Positions 9,057 through 18,721 of a stretch of DNA of 64,000 nt are shown here, in pieces. A program made the translations under genes and the position numbers. The notes beneath the pieces were generated by a model that saw nothing but the letters and a program-made list of their open reading frames with translations, did not search any database and was not told the DNA's origin. How positions within the stretch are numbered: position 1 is the stretch's first letter; each line of letters opens with the position of its first letter. Source of the DNA: Candidatus Obscuribacterales bacterium (GTDB taxonomy: Bacteria; Cyanobacteriota; Vampirovibrionia; Obscuribacterales; Obscuribacteraceae); the NCBI GenBank assembly GCA_019637435.1, contig JAHBVO010000001.1, positions 2,232,001 to 2,296,000 of the forward strand. Reading direction: 5' to 3'.

Positions 9057-10640
9057 CTAGACCTTTTTAACGAGATTCTCCCAATACTTGTCTCGAAGCG
9101 CCTTTTTGAAAATCTTGCCGCTGCCTGTCTTTGGAAGTTCGTCCACGAACTCAACTGATTTTGGTGCTTTGTAGTGAGCCAGACGCTGTTTTACAAAATC
9201 GATGATATCGTCTTCGGTTGCTTCGATTTTTCCGTGCCGAACTATAACAGCTTTTATCGACTCACCCCACTTTTCATCAGGGATTCCAAAGATAGCGCAT
9301 TCGAAGACTGCCGGGTGTTCGTACAAAACGTGTTCTACTTCCGTTGAGTAAACGTTTTCGCCGCCGGTTATAATCATGTCCTTCTTTCGATCGACAATAT
9401 TCAAGTATCCATCGTTGTCTACGACGGCGAGGTCACCTGTGTAAATCCAACCGTCCTTGATCGTGTCGGCGGTGATTTCCGGCTTGTTCCAATAACCCTT
9501 AGTGACATTCGGACCTCTCGCAATAATCTCACCGACGTCTTCGCTGTTGCGCCGCACTTCGTTGCCGTCCGGATCTACGACTCTCACATCCACCCCTATG
9601 AAAGGGCGTCCCGTCTTTGCCTTTAATTCGAGCAGCTTATGTTCGGGTAAATTCTTGTGACCGTCCATTGGAAGAGAGATCGTTAAAAACGGGCTGGTCT
9701 CGGTCATTCCGTAGAACTGAGCATAATCACAACGAAACACTTCAGCGACCTGACGCACCAGTTCTGGTGCCACTGGTGAGCCGGCGGTGAGAATAAATCT
9801 TAAACTGTTGTATGTGTACTCCCAGACGTTGTGCGCTTCCAGCAATGTGTTCAACATAGTGGGTACAAGCGCCGTCATGGTTACATGTTCGCGCTCGATA
9901 GCCTGCATGACTTCTGTAGGCTTGAACTGGGGCAGAAAAACGTGCTTCCCTCCAGCCCAGGTGATAGCCCATATCGCCCAGGCGTCGACAAGGTGAAACA
10001 TCGGGGCTACGTGCAACCAGACGTCCGAATCCCTGATGTTCAGTTCCGATACTGCTCCAAGCGCGTTGAACGCCGCGTTCATCTGGGTTAGCATGACGCC
10101 TTTGGCTGTTCCTGTAGTGCCACTTGTGTAATATAACTGAGCGAGGTCATCGCTGGTGGCAACAGGTTCTGGTAATGAAGCGCCCCATTTTGACATCAAA
10201 AACGGTTCATATTTTTGCGAGTCGGTCGACAGTGCAGGCGGTGTTCCGGCACCGAGCCATAGAATCTGCTTGACAGTCGGCGCACCGGAATCGAAGACAG
10301 CTTTGATTTGCTGCCCGAATTCTGTGTGACCCACGAAAATCTTGGCATCGGAGTCTTTGAGAATGGCTCGTATCTCTTCTGTTTTCAATCTGTAGTTCAA
10401 CGGGTTTAGAACAGCTGCCATGAAGGACGCGGCATAGTAGAGTTCCAAGTATTCGTGGCAGTTCAACGTCATGCAGGCGATTACATCGCCCTTCTTCACT
10501 CCCGCCTCAGATAGAGCTGCGATCAAAGCTGCGACACGTTTGCCAAGCTCTTCGTAGTTCATTTTCTTTTGACCGTCGGCGATAGCTTCGCGTTCCGGCC
10601 AGAGCGCGACGGCGCGCATCAAAGATTGGTTTAGATGCAT
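9057..10640 (-). CDS. AMP-forming acyl-CoA synthetase (long-chain fatty acid-CoA ligase type)
   Basis: Activates a carboxylic acid, probably a fatty acid, to its CoA thioester through an acyl-adenylate. 527 residues, normal family length. Motifs: YYTSGTTGTAKGV (phosphate-binding A3) near 168, YGMTETSP (A5), YTGDL near 398, DRKKDMIITGGENV (hinge region) and the C-terminal PKTGSGKIFKKALR with the catalytic Lys. No signal or membrane segment, so cytosolic. It is transcribed divergently from icd; the 230-bp region between them probably holds both promoters. Exact chain-length preference cannot be read from sequence. ATG 10640 begins MHLNQSL, typical for the family. Confidence 0.9.
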   Translation of the reverse strand: MHLNQSLMRAVALWPEREAIADGQKKMNYEELGKRVAALIAALSEAGVKKGDVIACMTLNCHEYLELYYAASFMAAVLNPLNYRLKTEEIRAILKDSDAKIFVGHTEFGQQIKAVFDSGAPTVKQILWLGAGTPPALSTDSQKYEPFLMSKWGASLPEPVATSDDLAQLYYTSGTTGTAKGVMLTQMNAAFNALGAVSELNIRDSDVWLHVAPMFHLVDAWAIWAITWAGGKHVFLPQFKPTEVMQAIEREHVTMTALVPTMLNTLLEAHNVWEYTYNSLRFILTAGSPVAPELVRQVAEVFRCDYAQFYGMTETSPFLTISLPMDGHKNLPEHKLLELKAKTGRPFIGVDVRVVDPDGNEVRRNSEDVGEIIARGPNVTKGYWNKPEITADTIKDGWIYTGDLAVVDNDGYLNIVDRKKDMIITGGENVYSTEVEHVLYEHPAVFECAIFGIPDEKWGESIKAVIVRHGKIEATEDDIIDFVKQRLAHYKAPKSVEFVDELPKTGSGKIFKKALRDKYWENLVKKV

Positions 10641-10765
10641 GAGTTGTCAATGTCCGTTTGAAGGGCGTAGAAAGGGAATTTTAGACTTAATGCAGTCTGT
10701 TTGTTCGCGGATTGAAGAAAGTCATTAGTATTTAATGATCATTGCCAGCCGTGCGGTTTTCAGCT

Positions 10766-10784
10766 GGTATCCTATGCAGATACC
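10766..10784. promoter_or_regulatory. Short hairpin in the acyl-CoA ligase/icd divergent region
   Basis: Perfect 6-bp inverted repeat GGTATC/GATACC with a 7-base spacer, about 90 bp upstream of the icd start. It could be an operator or leader hairpin; a chance repeat of this length is quite possible. Confidence 0.3.
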
Positions 10785-10870
10785 GCGATTCACGCCCCGC
10801 CGGGCGACTCGAGCGGATCGTCAGCTTAGGCTGCGCGATTAGTATTACAACGGGTAGAAGGTGTTCGAAA

Positions 10871-12130
10871 ATGAGTCAAGTAAAAGAGAAAATGTATAAC
10901 GGAATCAAGGTCCCGGAAGGCGAGATCGTCAAATTCCAAGACGGCAAACCAGTCGTTCCGGCAAAGCCGATTATTCCGTTTATCGAAGGCGACGGCACCG
11001 GCCGCGACATTTGGAAAGCTTCGAAACTGGTATTTGATGCAGCTGTGAAAAAAGCCTACAAAGGCGAGCGCGAAATCGCTTGGTTTGAAGTTCTCGCTGG
11101 CGAGAAAGCATTCGACCAAACTAAAGATTGGCTTCCGCAAGACACCATCGCAGCCCTCAAAGAATTCGGCGTTGCCATCAAAGGACCGCTCACGACACCA
11201 GTTGGCGGTGGCATTCGTAGTTTGAACGTTTCGCTCCGTCAAATTTTCGACCTCTATGCTTGCGTCCGTCCAGTCAAATGGTATACCGGTGTGCCATCGC
11301 CTGTGACATCACCTGAAAAACTCGATGTCGTCATCTTCCGCGAAAATACCGAAGACGTATACGCGGGAATTGAGTATCCATCGGGTTCTCCTGAAGCGAA
11401 GAAAGTAATCGAAGCAATCGAAAGCGTTAGTCCAGACAAAAAGATTCGTCCGGACTCCGGCATCGGTATCAAACCAGTTTCTAAAACCGGTTCGCAACGA
11501 CTCGTTCGTCGCGCTATCGAGTACGCAATCGAACATAACAAACCGTCAGTGACCTTGATGCACAAAGGAAACATCATGAAGTTCACCGAAGGTGCATTCA
11601 AGGACTGGGGCTATGAAGTAGCGGAGAAAGAATTCGGCGATAAGACCATCTCCGAGGAAAAGCTCTGGGCTGAACACGACGGCAAAATGCCTGCCGGCAA
11701 GGTTCTTATCAAAGATCGTATCGCCGATTCGATGTTCCAACAAATCTTGTTGAGACCTGATGAATACTCAGTAATCGCAACCACAAACTTGAACGGTGAC
11801 TATCTTTCCGATGCTTGTGCCGCTCAAGTCGGCGGGCTCGGAATCGCTCCCGGTGCCAACATCGGTGACAATTGCGCAATCTTCGAAGCTACCCATGGTA
11901 CCGCTCCGAAGTACGCAGACAAAGATGTAATCAATCCAGGTTCCGTAATTTTGTCAGGCGTCATGATGTTTGAGTTCCTCGGCTGGACCGAAGCTTCTGA
12001 GATGATCAAAGCGGCTCTCGCGAAGACCATCCAACAGAAGAAAGTAACGTACGACATGGAACGTTTGATGACCGGAGCAACCAAAGTAAAAACTTCGGAA
12101 TTTGCTCAGCACATCATCGAAAACATGTAA
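10871..12130 (+). CDS. icd: NADP-dependent isocitrate dehydrogenase
   Basis: TCA-cycle enzyme converting isocitrate to 2-oxoglutarate and CO2. 419 residues, close to the 416 of the E. coli enzyme, with strong family identity throughout: [12 protein letters not shown], the substrate/phosphorylation loop [24 protein letters not shown], the Lys/Tyr active-site region [14 protein letters not shown] ([11 protein letters not shown]), and the [18 protein letters not shown] loop. The open frame runs upstream to 10742, but AGAAGGTG just ahead of ATG 10871 and the family length fix the start there. The loop serine would be the site for AceK-type control, but no aceK is seen here. Followed by a strong terminator. 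Confidence 0.97.
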   Translation: MSQVKEKMYNGIKVPEGEIVKFQDGKPVVPAKPIIPFIEGDGTGRDIWKASKLVFDAAVKKAYKGEREIAWFEVLAGEKAFDQTKDWLPQDTIAALKEFGVAIKGPLTTPVGGGIRSLNVSLRQIFDLYACVRPVKWYTGVPSPVTSPEKLDVVIFRENTEDVYAGIEYPSGSPEAKKVIEAIESVSPDKKIRPDSGIGIKPVSKTGSQRLVRRAIEYAIEHNKPSVTLMHKGNIMKFTEGAFKDWGYEVAEKEFGDKTISEEKLWAEHDGKMPAGKVLIKDRIADSMFQQILLRPDEYSVIATTNLNGDYLSDACAAQVGGLGIAPGANIGDNCAIFEATHGTAPKYADKDVINPGSVILSGVMMFEFLGWTEASEMIKAALAKTIQQKKVTYDMERLMTGATKVKTSEFAQHIIENM

Positions 12131-12193
12131 TCAGGTTTCATCACTTGGTTGATTGAAACATCGAGAAATCACAGTGAAAGCAAACTTACGAGA

Positions 12194-12216
12194 GGGCGGC
12201 CGATGGTCGCCCTTTT
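12194..12216 (+). terminator. Intrinsic terminator after icd
   Basis: GGGCGGCC (12194-12201) pairs with GGTCGCCC (12205-12212) through a 3-nt loop, with one G-T pair, followed directly by TTTT. It lies 63 bp after the icd stop. Confidence 0.85.
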
Positions 12217-12300
12217 GCTTTTGATTTGCAACATCAGTGAACTTTTGCGCTACTTTGTTGTTAACAGTGAGCGACTGCGAATCCAGTCACCGGAGTTGAT

Positions 12301-13557
12301 ATGAAGAGAGCTGTTGGATCTATTCTCGCCTTGTCGTTTATCTTGTGCGGCTGTGCGAGCCAGAAGACGCCCGAGCATCTAAGCTCACAAGCCGACACGA
12401 ATATCGCCGCCGGCAAGTACAGAAAAGCGCTCGCTCAATATGATGACGCAATTGCGGTAAGCGATAAGGACTCGGCACTGTTCGCCAAGCGAGCCACGGT
12501 GAAGTCTTTATTGATGGACTATGATTCCGCTCTTGCAGACTACAATAGGGCGATCGTATTGCGACCGAGTGTTGGTTGGTACCACTCGAAGCGCGCAATG
12601 GTTCTGGGCGAATTAAACAGGCCGCAGGACGCGATCGTCAGCGCTAATCGGGCGCTCGAGCTAGAGGGCAATGATCCTCAGACTCTTGCTTATCGTGCAA
12701 ACGCATACGCGCAACTGGGTCAGTACGATCGGGGGCTCTCTGATGCGCTTCAAGCCCAGTATGGCGGCGACCTTGTCTACACGTACAAAGTGTTGGGAAC
12801 TTGCTACATCCATTTAGGGAAACCAGATGAAGCTATCGATTGCCTACAGAAAGCTATCGATCTCAATCCGAAGGAACCGGGCTTGCTATGCTTGAAAGCA
12901 GAAGCTGAAATGCAAAAGTTGGATTTGAAGCAGGCTATAAACACAGCGAAGCGTGCTCAAGCTCTTAACCCGAAGGCAACAGAGCCATATTCGTGTCTTG
13001 CCCGGGCTTATATGCTCTCTGGCGATTTCTCCAGAGCCAAAGAGAACATCGATAGAGTTTCCGCACAGTCGGATGTGGACGGCAAAGCGCTGCTAACTGT
13101 TTACTTCATGGCTTCGAATGAAATGGAGAAGGCTCTTTCTTCAGCACTTGCGGTGGTCGAGGACCGACCTACCCCGGAGTCAAAGCAGACTCTGGCCGAA
13201 GCATATGTGTTTAATGGGCGAGCTAAAGAAGCGTTGGAGATTTGTGACGGACTGGCAAAGGAGCATCCAAAGCTGGCTTCAGTGCAACGTGGACGAGCGA
13301 TGGCGTTGCTGGCATTAAATCGCAATCAGGAGGCGCGTGATGCGGCATCCAAATCAATTACGATGCTGAGCTACAACCCTATTGCATTTCGACTTAGAGC
13401 AGAGGCGCTTCAACGCATGGGCAACAGCGTCGATGCTCATTCAGACCGCTTGATGGCCGAAAGGTTGGGATATGCGGATACCTTGCCGCAGGAAAGAATC
13501 CTGACCAGCCTGAAGAGCACAATCGCTAACCGGCGAGAAGATGCCTCCGCTCTATAA
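12301..13557 (+). CDS. TPR-repeat lipoprotein
   Basis: 418 residues. The N-terminus is a lipoprotein-type signal: hydrophobic stretch then ILCGC/ASQ, with Cys 19 as the likely lipidated residue. The rest is a chain of about ten tetratricopeptide repeats (for example AQYDDAIAVSDKD, ADYNRAIVLRPS, DCLQKAIDLNPKEPGL), a protein-interaction solenoid on the periplasmic side of a membrane. GGAG 6 nt ahead of ATG 12301 supports the start. The stop is only 3 bp before the next gene, a receptor kinase, so the two are probably co-transcribed and may work together; that partnership is inference. Confidence 0.85.
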   Translation: MKRAVGSILALSFILCGCASQKTPEHLSSQADTNIAAGKYRKALAQYDDAIAVSDKDSALFAKRATVKSLLMDYDSALADYNRAIVLRPSVGWYHSKRAMVLGELNRPQDAIVSANRALELEGNDPQTLAYRANAYAQLGQYDRGLSDALQAQYGGDLVYTYKVLGTCYIHLGKPDEAIDCLQKAIDLNPKEPGLLCLKAEAEMQKLDLKQAINTAKRAQALNPKATEPYSCLARAYMLSGDFSRAKENIDRVSAQSDVDGKALLTVYFMASNEMEKALSSALAVVEDRPTPESKQTLAEAYVFNGRAKEALEICDGLAKEHPKLASVQRGRAMALLALNRNQEARDAASKSITMLSYNPIAFRLRAEALQRMGNSVDAHSDRLMAERLGYADTLPQERILTSLKSTIANRREDASAL

Positions 13558-13560
13558 GAA

Positions 13561-16044
13561 TTGCTCTGCGTCAGGCAAGAGGTTTCTGGGAATAAAACCT
13601 TAGCGACAGCGTTCCACTGGAGTCATGGCTTTTCGCCGAATCAAACGTTGCTTGAAACTAACAATCCTGATAGTCCCGAAACGTGCGAAAAGTGCGGAAA
13701 ATCGCGCTCGTTGGGGAACGGCTCGCTGACGCAGTGGATTGTCGCTTGCCAATGTCTTGAAAATTCCGTCGCCGCACCGACGATAGGAACCGTCACCAAG
13801 CTTTGTTCTACTTGCGGAAAGGCAGTTTCGGAAGGGCGGCAAGGTTCGATGACGCAATGGATCTTTCGAATCGATACATGTAAGTGCGCGAATCCAACCG
13901 TTATCTTCGGTAAGGCTTCCGGAGTTCCGGCTGTCAGCGCCTTCGACCTGCCGGATATGACATCGGCAGCGCGATATGGGGAGTTGAATTCAGTCATCAC
14001 CGGCGGTGTCGTATTGAATGATGAGCCGGCCCTCGAGGTCGACCCTGACAAATTTCCGTCCGACCGATACAAAGCCGTCGAGCTCCTAGGGCAAGGGATG
14101 AACGGAATTGTTTTCCGCGCACACGATACGCTCCTGGCAAGAACTGTTGCCATCAAATCGGTACGCGTATCCACCAAATTGACAGCTGAACAGGTACTGC
14201 AATTTCAACGCGAAGCTAAGGCTACGAGCCAGCTGGAGCACCGTAATCTAATTCAGCTTTTTGATTTTGGTATCACTACCGGCGGTGTCCCCTTTCTTGT
14301 GATGGAATTCTTCCGAGGGTACACGCTGACTTCGCTGATCGAACGCGAAAAATGCTTGCCTGTTATATTATCCGTTCAGCTTCTGATCGAGATTTGCCGG
14401 GGGATCGAACATGCGCATCAACGCGGTGTCATGCACCGCGATCTCAAGTCGAACAACATCTTGCTCTTGCCGCCCGACCACGATGGATATTGGAGCTGTA
14501 AAATAATTGATTTTGGATTAGCCGCTTTACCGGCAACTTCCCTCGGCGCCGCTGATAAACGTGAGAGTGCGATGATCGGCTCCCCAGCCTATATGTCGCC
14601 TGAGCAGGTTCGAGGTTACTCCATCGATTATCGCAGTGATATTTATGCTCTCGGTTGCATTTTTTTTGAAATGCTCACCGGCGAGGTTCCTTTCGTCGGT
14701 GATTCAGCTCTTGCTACTATGATGATGCATATTGACCAGGTGCCAACGCTAGTAAGTGATCGTAAGGCTGGCTTGCTATGCGGAGATACTATCGATGCAA
14801 TAGTTTCAAAAACTCTTCAAAAGAATGCGGAGGACCGGTTTGAATCGGTAACTGAACTAAAGGAGGAACTTAAGAATTTGCTGGTCCAGGTAGAGTCAGA
14901 GGAGAGAGCAAAACTCGGTGCAATTGAATCGGAACCAATAATCGCTGGATTAAGAAAGAACGAAAGGCGCAGACCCAAGGTTGTCTATTCTCTCCTGTTT
15001 GGTTGCGTGAGCATAGTCTTACTGGCGGTTCTTGGTCTCAATGCCATACGATTGAGACCGGCTCCAAAACCTGAACCGAATATGACTGCCACTATGCATA
15101 GTGATAAAGACTTCTTCGGACTTCCTCCGGTACCCGAAGATGAACTGAAAGCTCACAGTTATCCCATGACTCCTCGCGAGAGGCATCAAGCGCGACTTAT
15201 TGAACAGGACAACCTTTACCTGTCGAAAAACCGAAATCTTTACATCAAGGGCCATACGCTGAGAGGCGGCGCCGACGCAGATGACGATTCGCTAAAGGTC
15301 TTGGAAGATCCAGGTAAATTTCCTCAAGTGGAGGAACTCGCAATGAGGGGAACCAGCTTTCATGGACCCGGATTGCGCTTCTTGAGCAACCGGCCGATCA
15401 AATATGTCGACCTCTCTGAAAACCAATTGTCACTATCAGCGATACCACTGCTTGCTAAGTTACCAGAACTGACTCGTGCTTCACTCAATCACTGCGTCAT
15501 CGCTGATGGAAGTGATTTCACACCACTTGGAGGTTGCAAAAAACTACAGGAACTTTCAGTAAGTGACTCCAAGCTGAGCGATCGTATGGTCAAGCAACTG
15601 TGTAAGACTAAATCGCTGCTCAGCCTCAATTTGGCTGAAAATCCCGGCGTTTCAGATTCAGTTGTAGCGGATTTGTGTTCTCTGCCCAGTCTTGGGATCC
15701 TAGACATTAGCGATACATCGATCAGCAGCAGAGGCTTCCTGCAACTAGTTCAAAAGAGGTCGCTTCTCATGCTGAACGGAAATACTATTCCGCTGTCTGA
15801 TGGAGAGCTTCTTCAATTAATTGATATTTTGAACACGAAAAACATGCAGTCTCTGTCGATCAATTGCAATTTGATAAGCGATGAAGCTGCGCTCAAGCTT
15901 CTGTCTGTGAGATCATCCTGCGCCGCGCTCAACTTGCGAGGTGGACGTAATTTCAAAGGAGGAACGCGCGCAAAATTAAAGTCGGTTTGGCCGACCTGTT
16001 TCGACTTAGATGACACACTCTCCCAGAGGGCAGGTCGGGAGTAG
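13561..16044 (+). CDS. Receptor-like Ser/Thr kinase, paralog with twin Cys/GSLTQWI motif and LRR-like ectodomain
   Basis: 827 residues from TTG 13561. Same order as the kinase at 5362: CEKCG then GSLTQWI then CQC, CSTCG then GSMTQWI then CKC (about 40-112); kinase about 172-450 with GQGMNGIVFRA, AIKSV, HRDLKSNN, DFG, GSPAYMSPEQ and DYRSDIYALGC; a membrane span near 475-497; then about 330 residues with leucine-rich segments (SLNLAENPGVSDSVVADL). It follows the TPR lipoprotein by 3 bp, suggesting coupled translation. The start is uncertain: TTG 13561 lacks a ribosome binding site, and TTG 13648 would put the first Cys motif at about the same distance from the start as in the paralog. Confidence 0.85.
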   Translation: MLCVRQEVSGNKTLATAFHWSHGFSPNQTLLETNNPDSPETCEKCGKSRSLGNGSLTQWIVACQCLENSVAAPTIGTVTKLCSTCGKAVSEGRQGSMTQWIFRIDTCKCANPTVIFGKASGVPAVSAFDLPDMTSAARYGELNSVITGGVVLNDEPALEVDPDKFPSDRYKAVELLGQGMNGIVFRAHDTLLARTVAIKSVRVSTKLTAEQVLQFQREAKATSQLEHRNLIQLFDFGITTGGVPFLVMEFFRGYTLTSLIEREKCLPVILSVQLLIEICRGIEHAHQRGVMHRDLKSNNILLLPPDHDGYWSCKIIDFGLAALPATSLGAADKRESAMIGSPAYMSPEQVRGYSIDYRSDIYALGCIFFEMLTGEVPFVGDSALATMMMHIDQVPTLVSDRKAGLLCGDTIDAIVSKTLQKNAEDRFESVTELKEELKNLLVQVESEERAKLGAIESEPIIAGLRKNERRRPKVVYSLLFGCVSIVLLAVLGLNAIRLRPAPKPEPNMTATMHSDKDFFGLPPVPEDELKAHSYPMTPRERHQARLIEQDNLYLSKNRNLYIKGHTLRGGADADDDSLKVLEDPGKFPQVEELAMRGTSFHGPGLRFLSNRPIKYVDLSENQLSLSAIPLLAKLPELTRASLNHCVIADGSDFTPLGGCKKLQELSVSDSKLSDRMVKQLCKTKSLLSLNLAENPGVSDSVVADLCSLPSLGILDISDTSISSRGFLQLVQKRSLLMLNGNTIPLSDGELLQLIDILNTKNMQSLSINCNLISDEAALKLLSVRSSCAALNLRGGRNFKGGTRAKLKSVWPTCFDLDDTLSQRAGRE

Positions 16045-16055
16045 GATTTTTCAAT

Positions 16056-17480
16056 TTATTTGTTGAGATTCGGCCAGCTCATAATTTCTTGATCGCTAAT
16101 ATTTGCGAATGGATCAAAGTCGGGACTTGCCGGTGTCAGTTTTTGTTTTTGCAATTTCGGATCTGCCAGTGACATGGCAACGGCATCCAGTTCTACCGGC
16201 TTTATGGCAGGCAGCACCACACCGGTTACGTCCGTCTTAATCTGTTGCAACTCAAGAAGTCTGGCTTTGGCTCGCGCAATCTGTCTCTCTCTAAGGGCTT
16301 TGAGTTTAGCTGCTTTGGCATCAAGCTCGCTTTTCTTTTGCGCAAGCAGAAGCGCTTCAGTTTGTTTCTTAATGATTTCTTCCTGAGCTGCTTTCTCAAG
16401 CATCGCTTTTCGGGCGCGATATGCGCGGATGTAAGCGAGAATCTTTCCATAGTTCCAAGTCATGCGAAAATTCCAGCCTGTTACCTTCGACTCTGCGGGA
16501 AATTCCAGTATGCGAGAATGATTCAAGGTCTGAACGGTCTTGAGAAGTGCCTTGTTCAAGGCACCATCACCGGTGCTTGCATAAATGTGTCCGCGCAGAT
16601 TGCCTCTGTTGTCAATGCTGAAAATACATGCGGCTCGACCGGTTACCTGATTTTTAGCGTCTTGTCCTAGATAGGCGGTCAAGACGTGTTGGAATGAGCG
16701 GGTAAAGCGAGCTATCCATGCGTCCCAAGCTGGGGTGTTTTCTGGAGACTGGCGAAACTTTGTCAATCCATCGGAATGGCTTGCCCATTTTGAGGCATAG
16801 ATTCCCTTGCTTTTATCCACAAGATCCATCATGTCATCCATCGGCATTGAATTGGCTGCCCAGCTTTTGTAGGTTTTCTTTCCTTGCATCTCTTTTGCTT
16901 TGTCTACACCCTGGCGAACCATGTTGCGACCTTGCTTCCAGATATCGTCCATCGACCCGAAAAATACCGGCGGCGGCATTTCGATGTCACCAGATGTGGT
17001 GACTTTAGCAGTCGGCTTTTCCTTGCTGAACATTTGTCCGAAGCTGTTGCCTAACATCCCGAACCAATCGGCCTTGGGTGTGACCACAGAGGGAACTTTT
17101 GGAAGTCGCTCTCCATCACTTTCTGCAACTTGCTTAGCCAGGCTGGTGAGCACCTCCGGCGGGCAGAGTCGAGCGGCCCATTCCAACTGATCTAGAGCAC
17201 CTGCATCATCACCAATGTGTTGTTTTAGCAAGCCAAGATAGTAGTGTGAAATTCCATCGCCTGGATTTTTCTGCAAATCATCCTGCAAAAGAGCTGCTGC
17301 CTTTTCGACGTTGCCGGCCTTATACTCTTTTATGGCCTCTTTAATAGTGGGATTTGATGCCGCTTTGGATAAGAGTTCCGCCTCAGTATCCGCTGCGAGA
17401 CATAGTTGGCTAAGTGCGATCTGTCCGCACAGTAGAATGCTGATTGTGAACGCGATAGACTTTGTTCGGAAAGACAACAT
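16056..17480 (-). CDS. Secreted TPR protein with TonB C-terminal-like domain
   Basis: 474 residues. Signal peptide about 1-29 (LCLA/AD). Two or three TPRs near 45-110 (AIKEYKAGNVEKAAALL, HYYLGLLKQHIGDDAGAL). Around 250-345 there is a domain resembling the TonB C-terminal fold: WIARFTRSFQHVLTAYLG, then FSIDNRGNLRGHIYASTGD and LNKALLKTVQTL. A long charged helix follows (about 350-415, rich in Ala, Lys, Glu, Arg), likely coiled coil. It begins 8 bp after the MshEN gene upstream and is the last gene of a four-gene minus-strand run. Exact role unknown; a periplasmic scaffold is a guess. It converges on the kinase with an 11-bp gap. Confidence 0.7.
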   Translation of the reverse strand: MLSFRTKSIAFTISILLCGQIALSQLCLAADTEAELLSKAASNPTIKEAIKEYKAGNVEKAAALLQDDLQKNPGDGISHYYLGLLKQHIGDDAGALDQLEWAARLCPPEVLTSLAKQVAESDGERLPKVPSVVTPKADWFGMLGNSFGQMFSKEKPTAKVTTSGDIEMPPPVFFGSMDDIWKQGRNMVRQGVDKAKEMQGKKTYKSWAANSMPMDDMMDLVDKSKGIYASKWASHSDGLTKFRQSPENTPAWDAWIARFTRSFQHVLTAYLGQDAKNQVTGRAACIFSIDNRGNLRGHIYASTGDGALNKALLKTVQTLNHSRILEFPAESKVTGWNFRMTWNYGKILAYIRAYRARKAMLEKAAQEEIIKKQTEALLLAQKKSELDAKAAKLKALRERQIARAKARLLELQQIKTDVTGVVLPAIKPVELDAVAMSLADPKLQKQKLTPASPDFDPFANISDQEIMSWPNLNK

Positions 17481-17488
17481 CTGTTTTT

Positions 17489-18700
17489 CTAACTATGACC
17501 ACGAATTACGCCGAGCTCCTGTAGCGCGTCGTCGACGCTGATACCACTCTGTTGGCTGTAGTTGAATGCGATAAACGCTTGCTCCGTACCGAGAATTCGC
17601 TCTCTGACTAGTGAGTAGCAGCGCAGTGCCGATTTTAGCGTTGATTCGTCGATGCAGCCGGCGACGAGCAGCATTCGACCAAGGATTTGCGGATTGTCCA
17701 CGCTAACTTCGATGGCGCGCTTTATGTCATCATCGCTTACTACTCCTACCAGTGTAAGGAACTGACTTAAAGAGACTGATACCGGCGGCAGTGGCATCTC
17801 CTCTTCCGAAGTTTTTCTCGCCGTACCACCGGCACCATAATGGTCAATTTCTGTTAGACGACTTGCTGCCCACAGAGGAGTAATCTCCCCGGAGGATACA
17901 GAACGCTGGTAGTTAAGCGCTGCATCCAGAACGTCCTTACTGATGTACTGAAGTTCGACGAGAACTTGCCCGATAGGTTTTTTATTCAACAAACCAACTT
18001 CTACTGCGTACATCAAATCTGATTCGCTCATCAAACCGGCTAGTACGAGCAATTCCCCGAGGCGAATGGTGTGACGAGCAGGAAGACGATAGTAACCGCG
18101 TTCGATTAACGGCAGTTCGACCGCGACCTGCCGTTCCTTCGCTGCGCGTAAACCCTGGATAGCTTGTTCTTTGGTGACCTTACCATCACGAATCAAAATC
18201 TGAGCATTCAAAGCGGACGACAACAGGGCTTCCGATAGCACCAGATTCAGTACCAGCAGTCGGCCGAACGGCACACCGGAAGAACGGCTTTTCATAAGAG
18301 CATCTTGCAGTTGCTCATTTGTGACATAGCCGGCTTCGATTAACAACTCACCGAGTTTGTTGGTACTAACTTCTCCGGGGCGAGACCAGCCGATTTGCTC
18401 AAGGGCTTGTTCCAGACTCAGTTTGGTCCTCAGCAAAATAGACGCTACCTGTTTTGCCGCGACCGGATCGATCAGATTGTCTTTGAGCAGCGACTGCAAT
18501 TGCACTGCAGCCTGCAGATTTTCCTCCGTGACAAAGGAGGACATAATGAGAACACGACCTACGGGAAGACCAACCTCGCGTGCCAGATTCAGCGCTTGAG
18601 TCAGATCTTGACCGGAAATCATTCCGATGTCGATCAGCACTTGCCCGAGTCTGTGATCCGCTTTTACGTCTTTTTCGTCTAGCTTTGGGTTGTCTACCAC
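17489..18700 (-). CDS. Protein of repeated GspE/MshE N-terminal-like (MshEN) domains
   Basis: 403 residues, all made of MshEN-type modules: LGQVLIDIGMISGQDLTQAL near 19, LGELLIEAGYVTNEQLQDAL near 117, LGELLVLAGLMSESDLMYAV near 217 and SQFLTLVGVVSDDDIKRAI near 311, each followed after about 30 residues by a second (L/I)G..L half. Domain order, linker motifs such as LLSSALNAQILIRDGKVT and total length match the protein at 4019-5320, so the two are paralogs. No secretion ATPase, Walker motif or membrane span. Cyclic di-GMP binding is possible from the family but not shown. It lies between a CaiB-type enzyme (21 bp upstream) and the TPR/TonB-like gene (8 bp downstream). Confidence 0.75.
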   Translation of the reverse strand: MVDNPKLDEKDVKADHRLGQVLIDIGMISGQDLTQALNLAREVGLPVGRVLIMSSFVTEENLQAAVQLQSLLKDNLIDPVAAKQVASILLRTKLSLEQALEQIGWSRPGEVSTNKLGELLIEAGYVTNEQLQDALMKSRSSGVPFGRLLVLNLVLSEALLSSALNAQILIRDGKVTKEQAIQGLRAAKERQVAVELPLIERGYYRLPARHTIRLGELLVLAGLMSESDLMYAVEVGLLNKKPIGQVLVELQYISKDVLDAALNYQRSVSSGEITPLWAASRLTEIDHYGAGGTARKTSEEEMPLPPVSVSLSQFLTLVGVVSDDDIKRAIEVSVDNPQILGRMLLVAGCIDESTLKSALRCYSLVRERILGTEQAFIAFNYSQQSGISVDDALQELGVIRGHS

Positions 18701-18721
18701 GATATGGTTCCTGAGTTAATT

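Noticed and set aside
10742..10870. N-terminal extension of isocitrate dehydrogenase
   Set aside because: The extra 43 residues do not resemble the family, and a ribosome binding site directly precedes ATG 10871.
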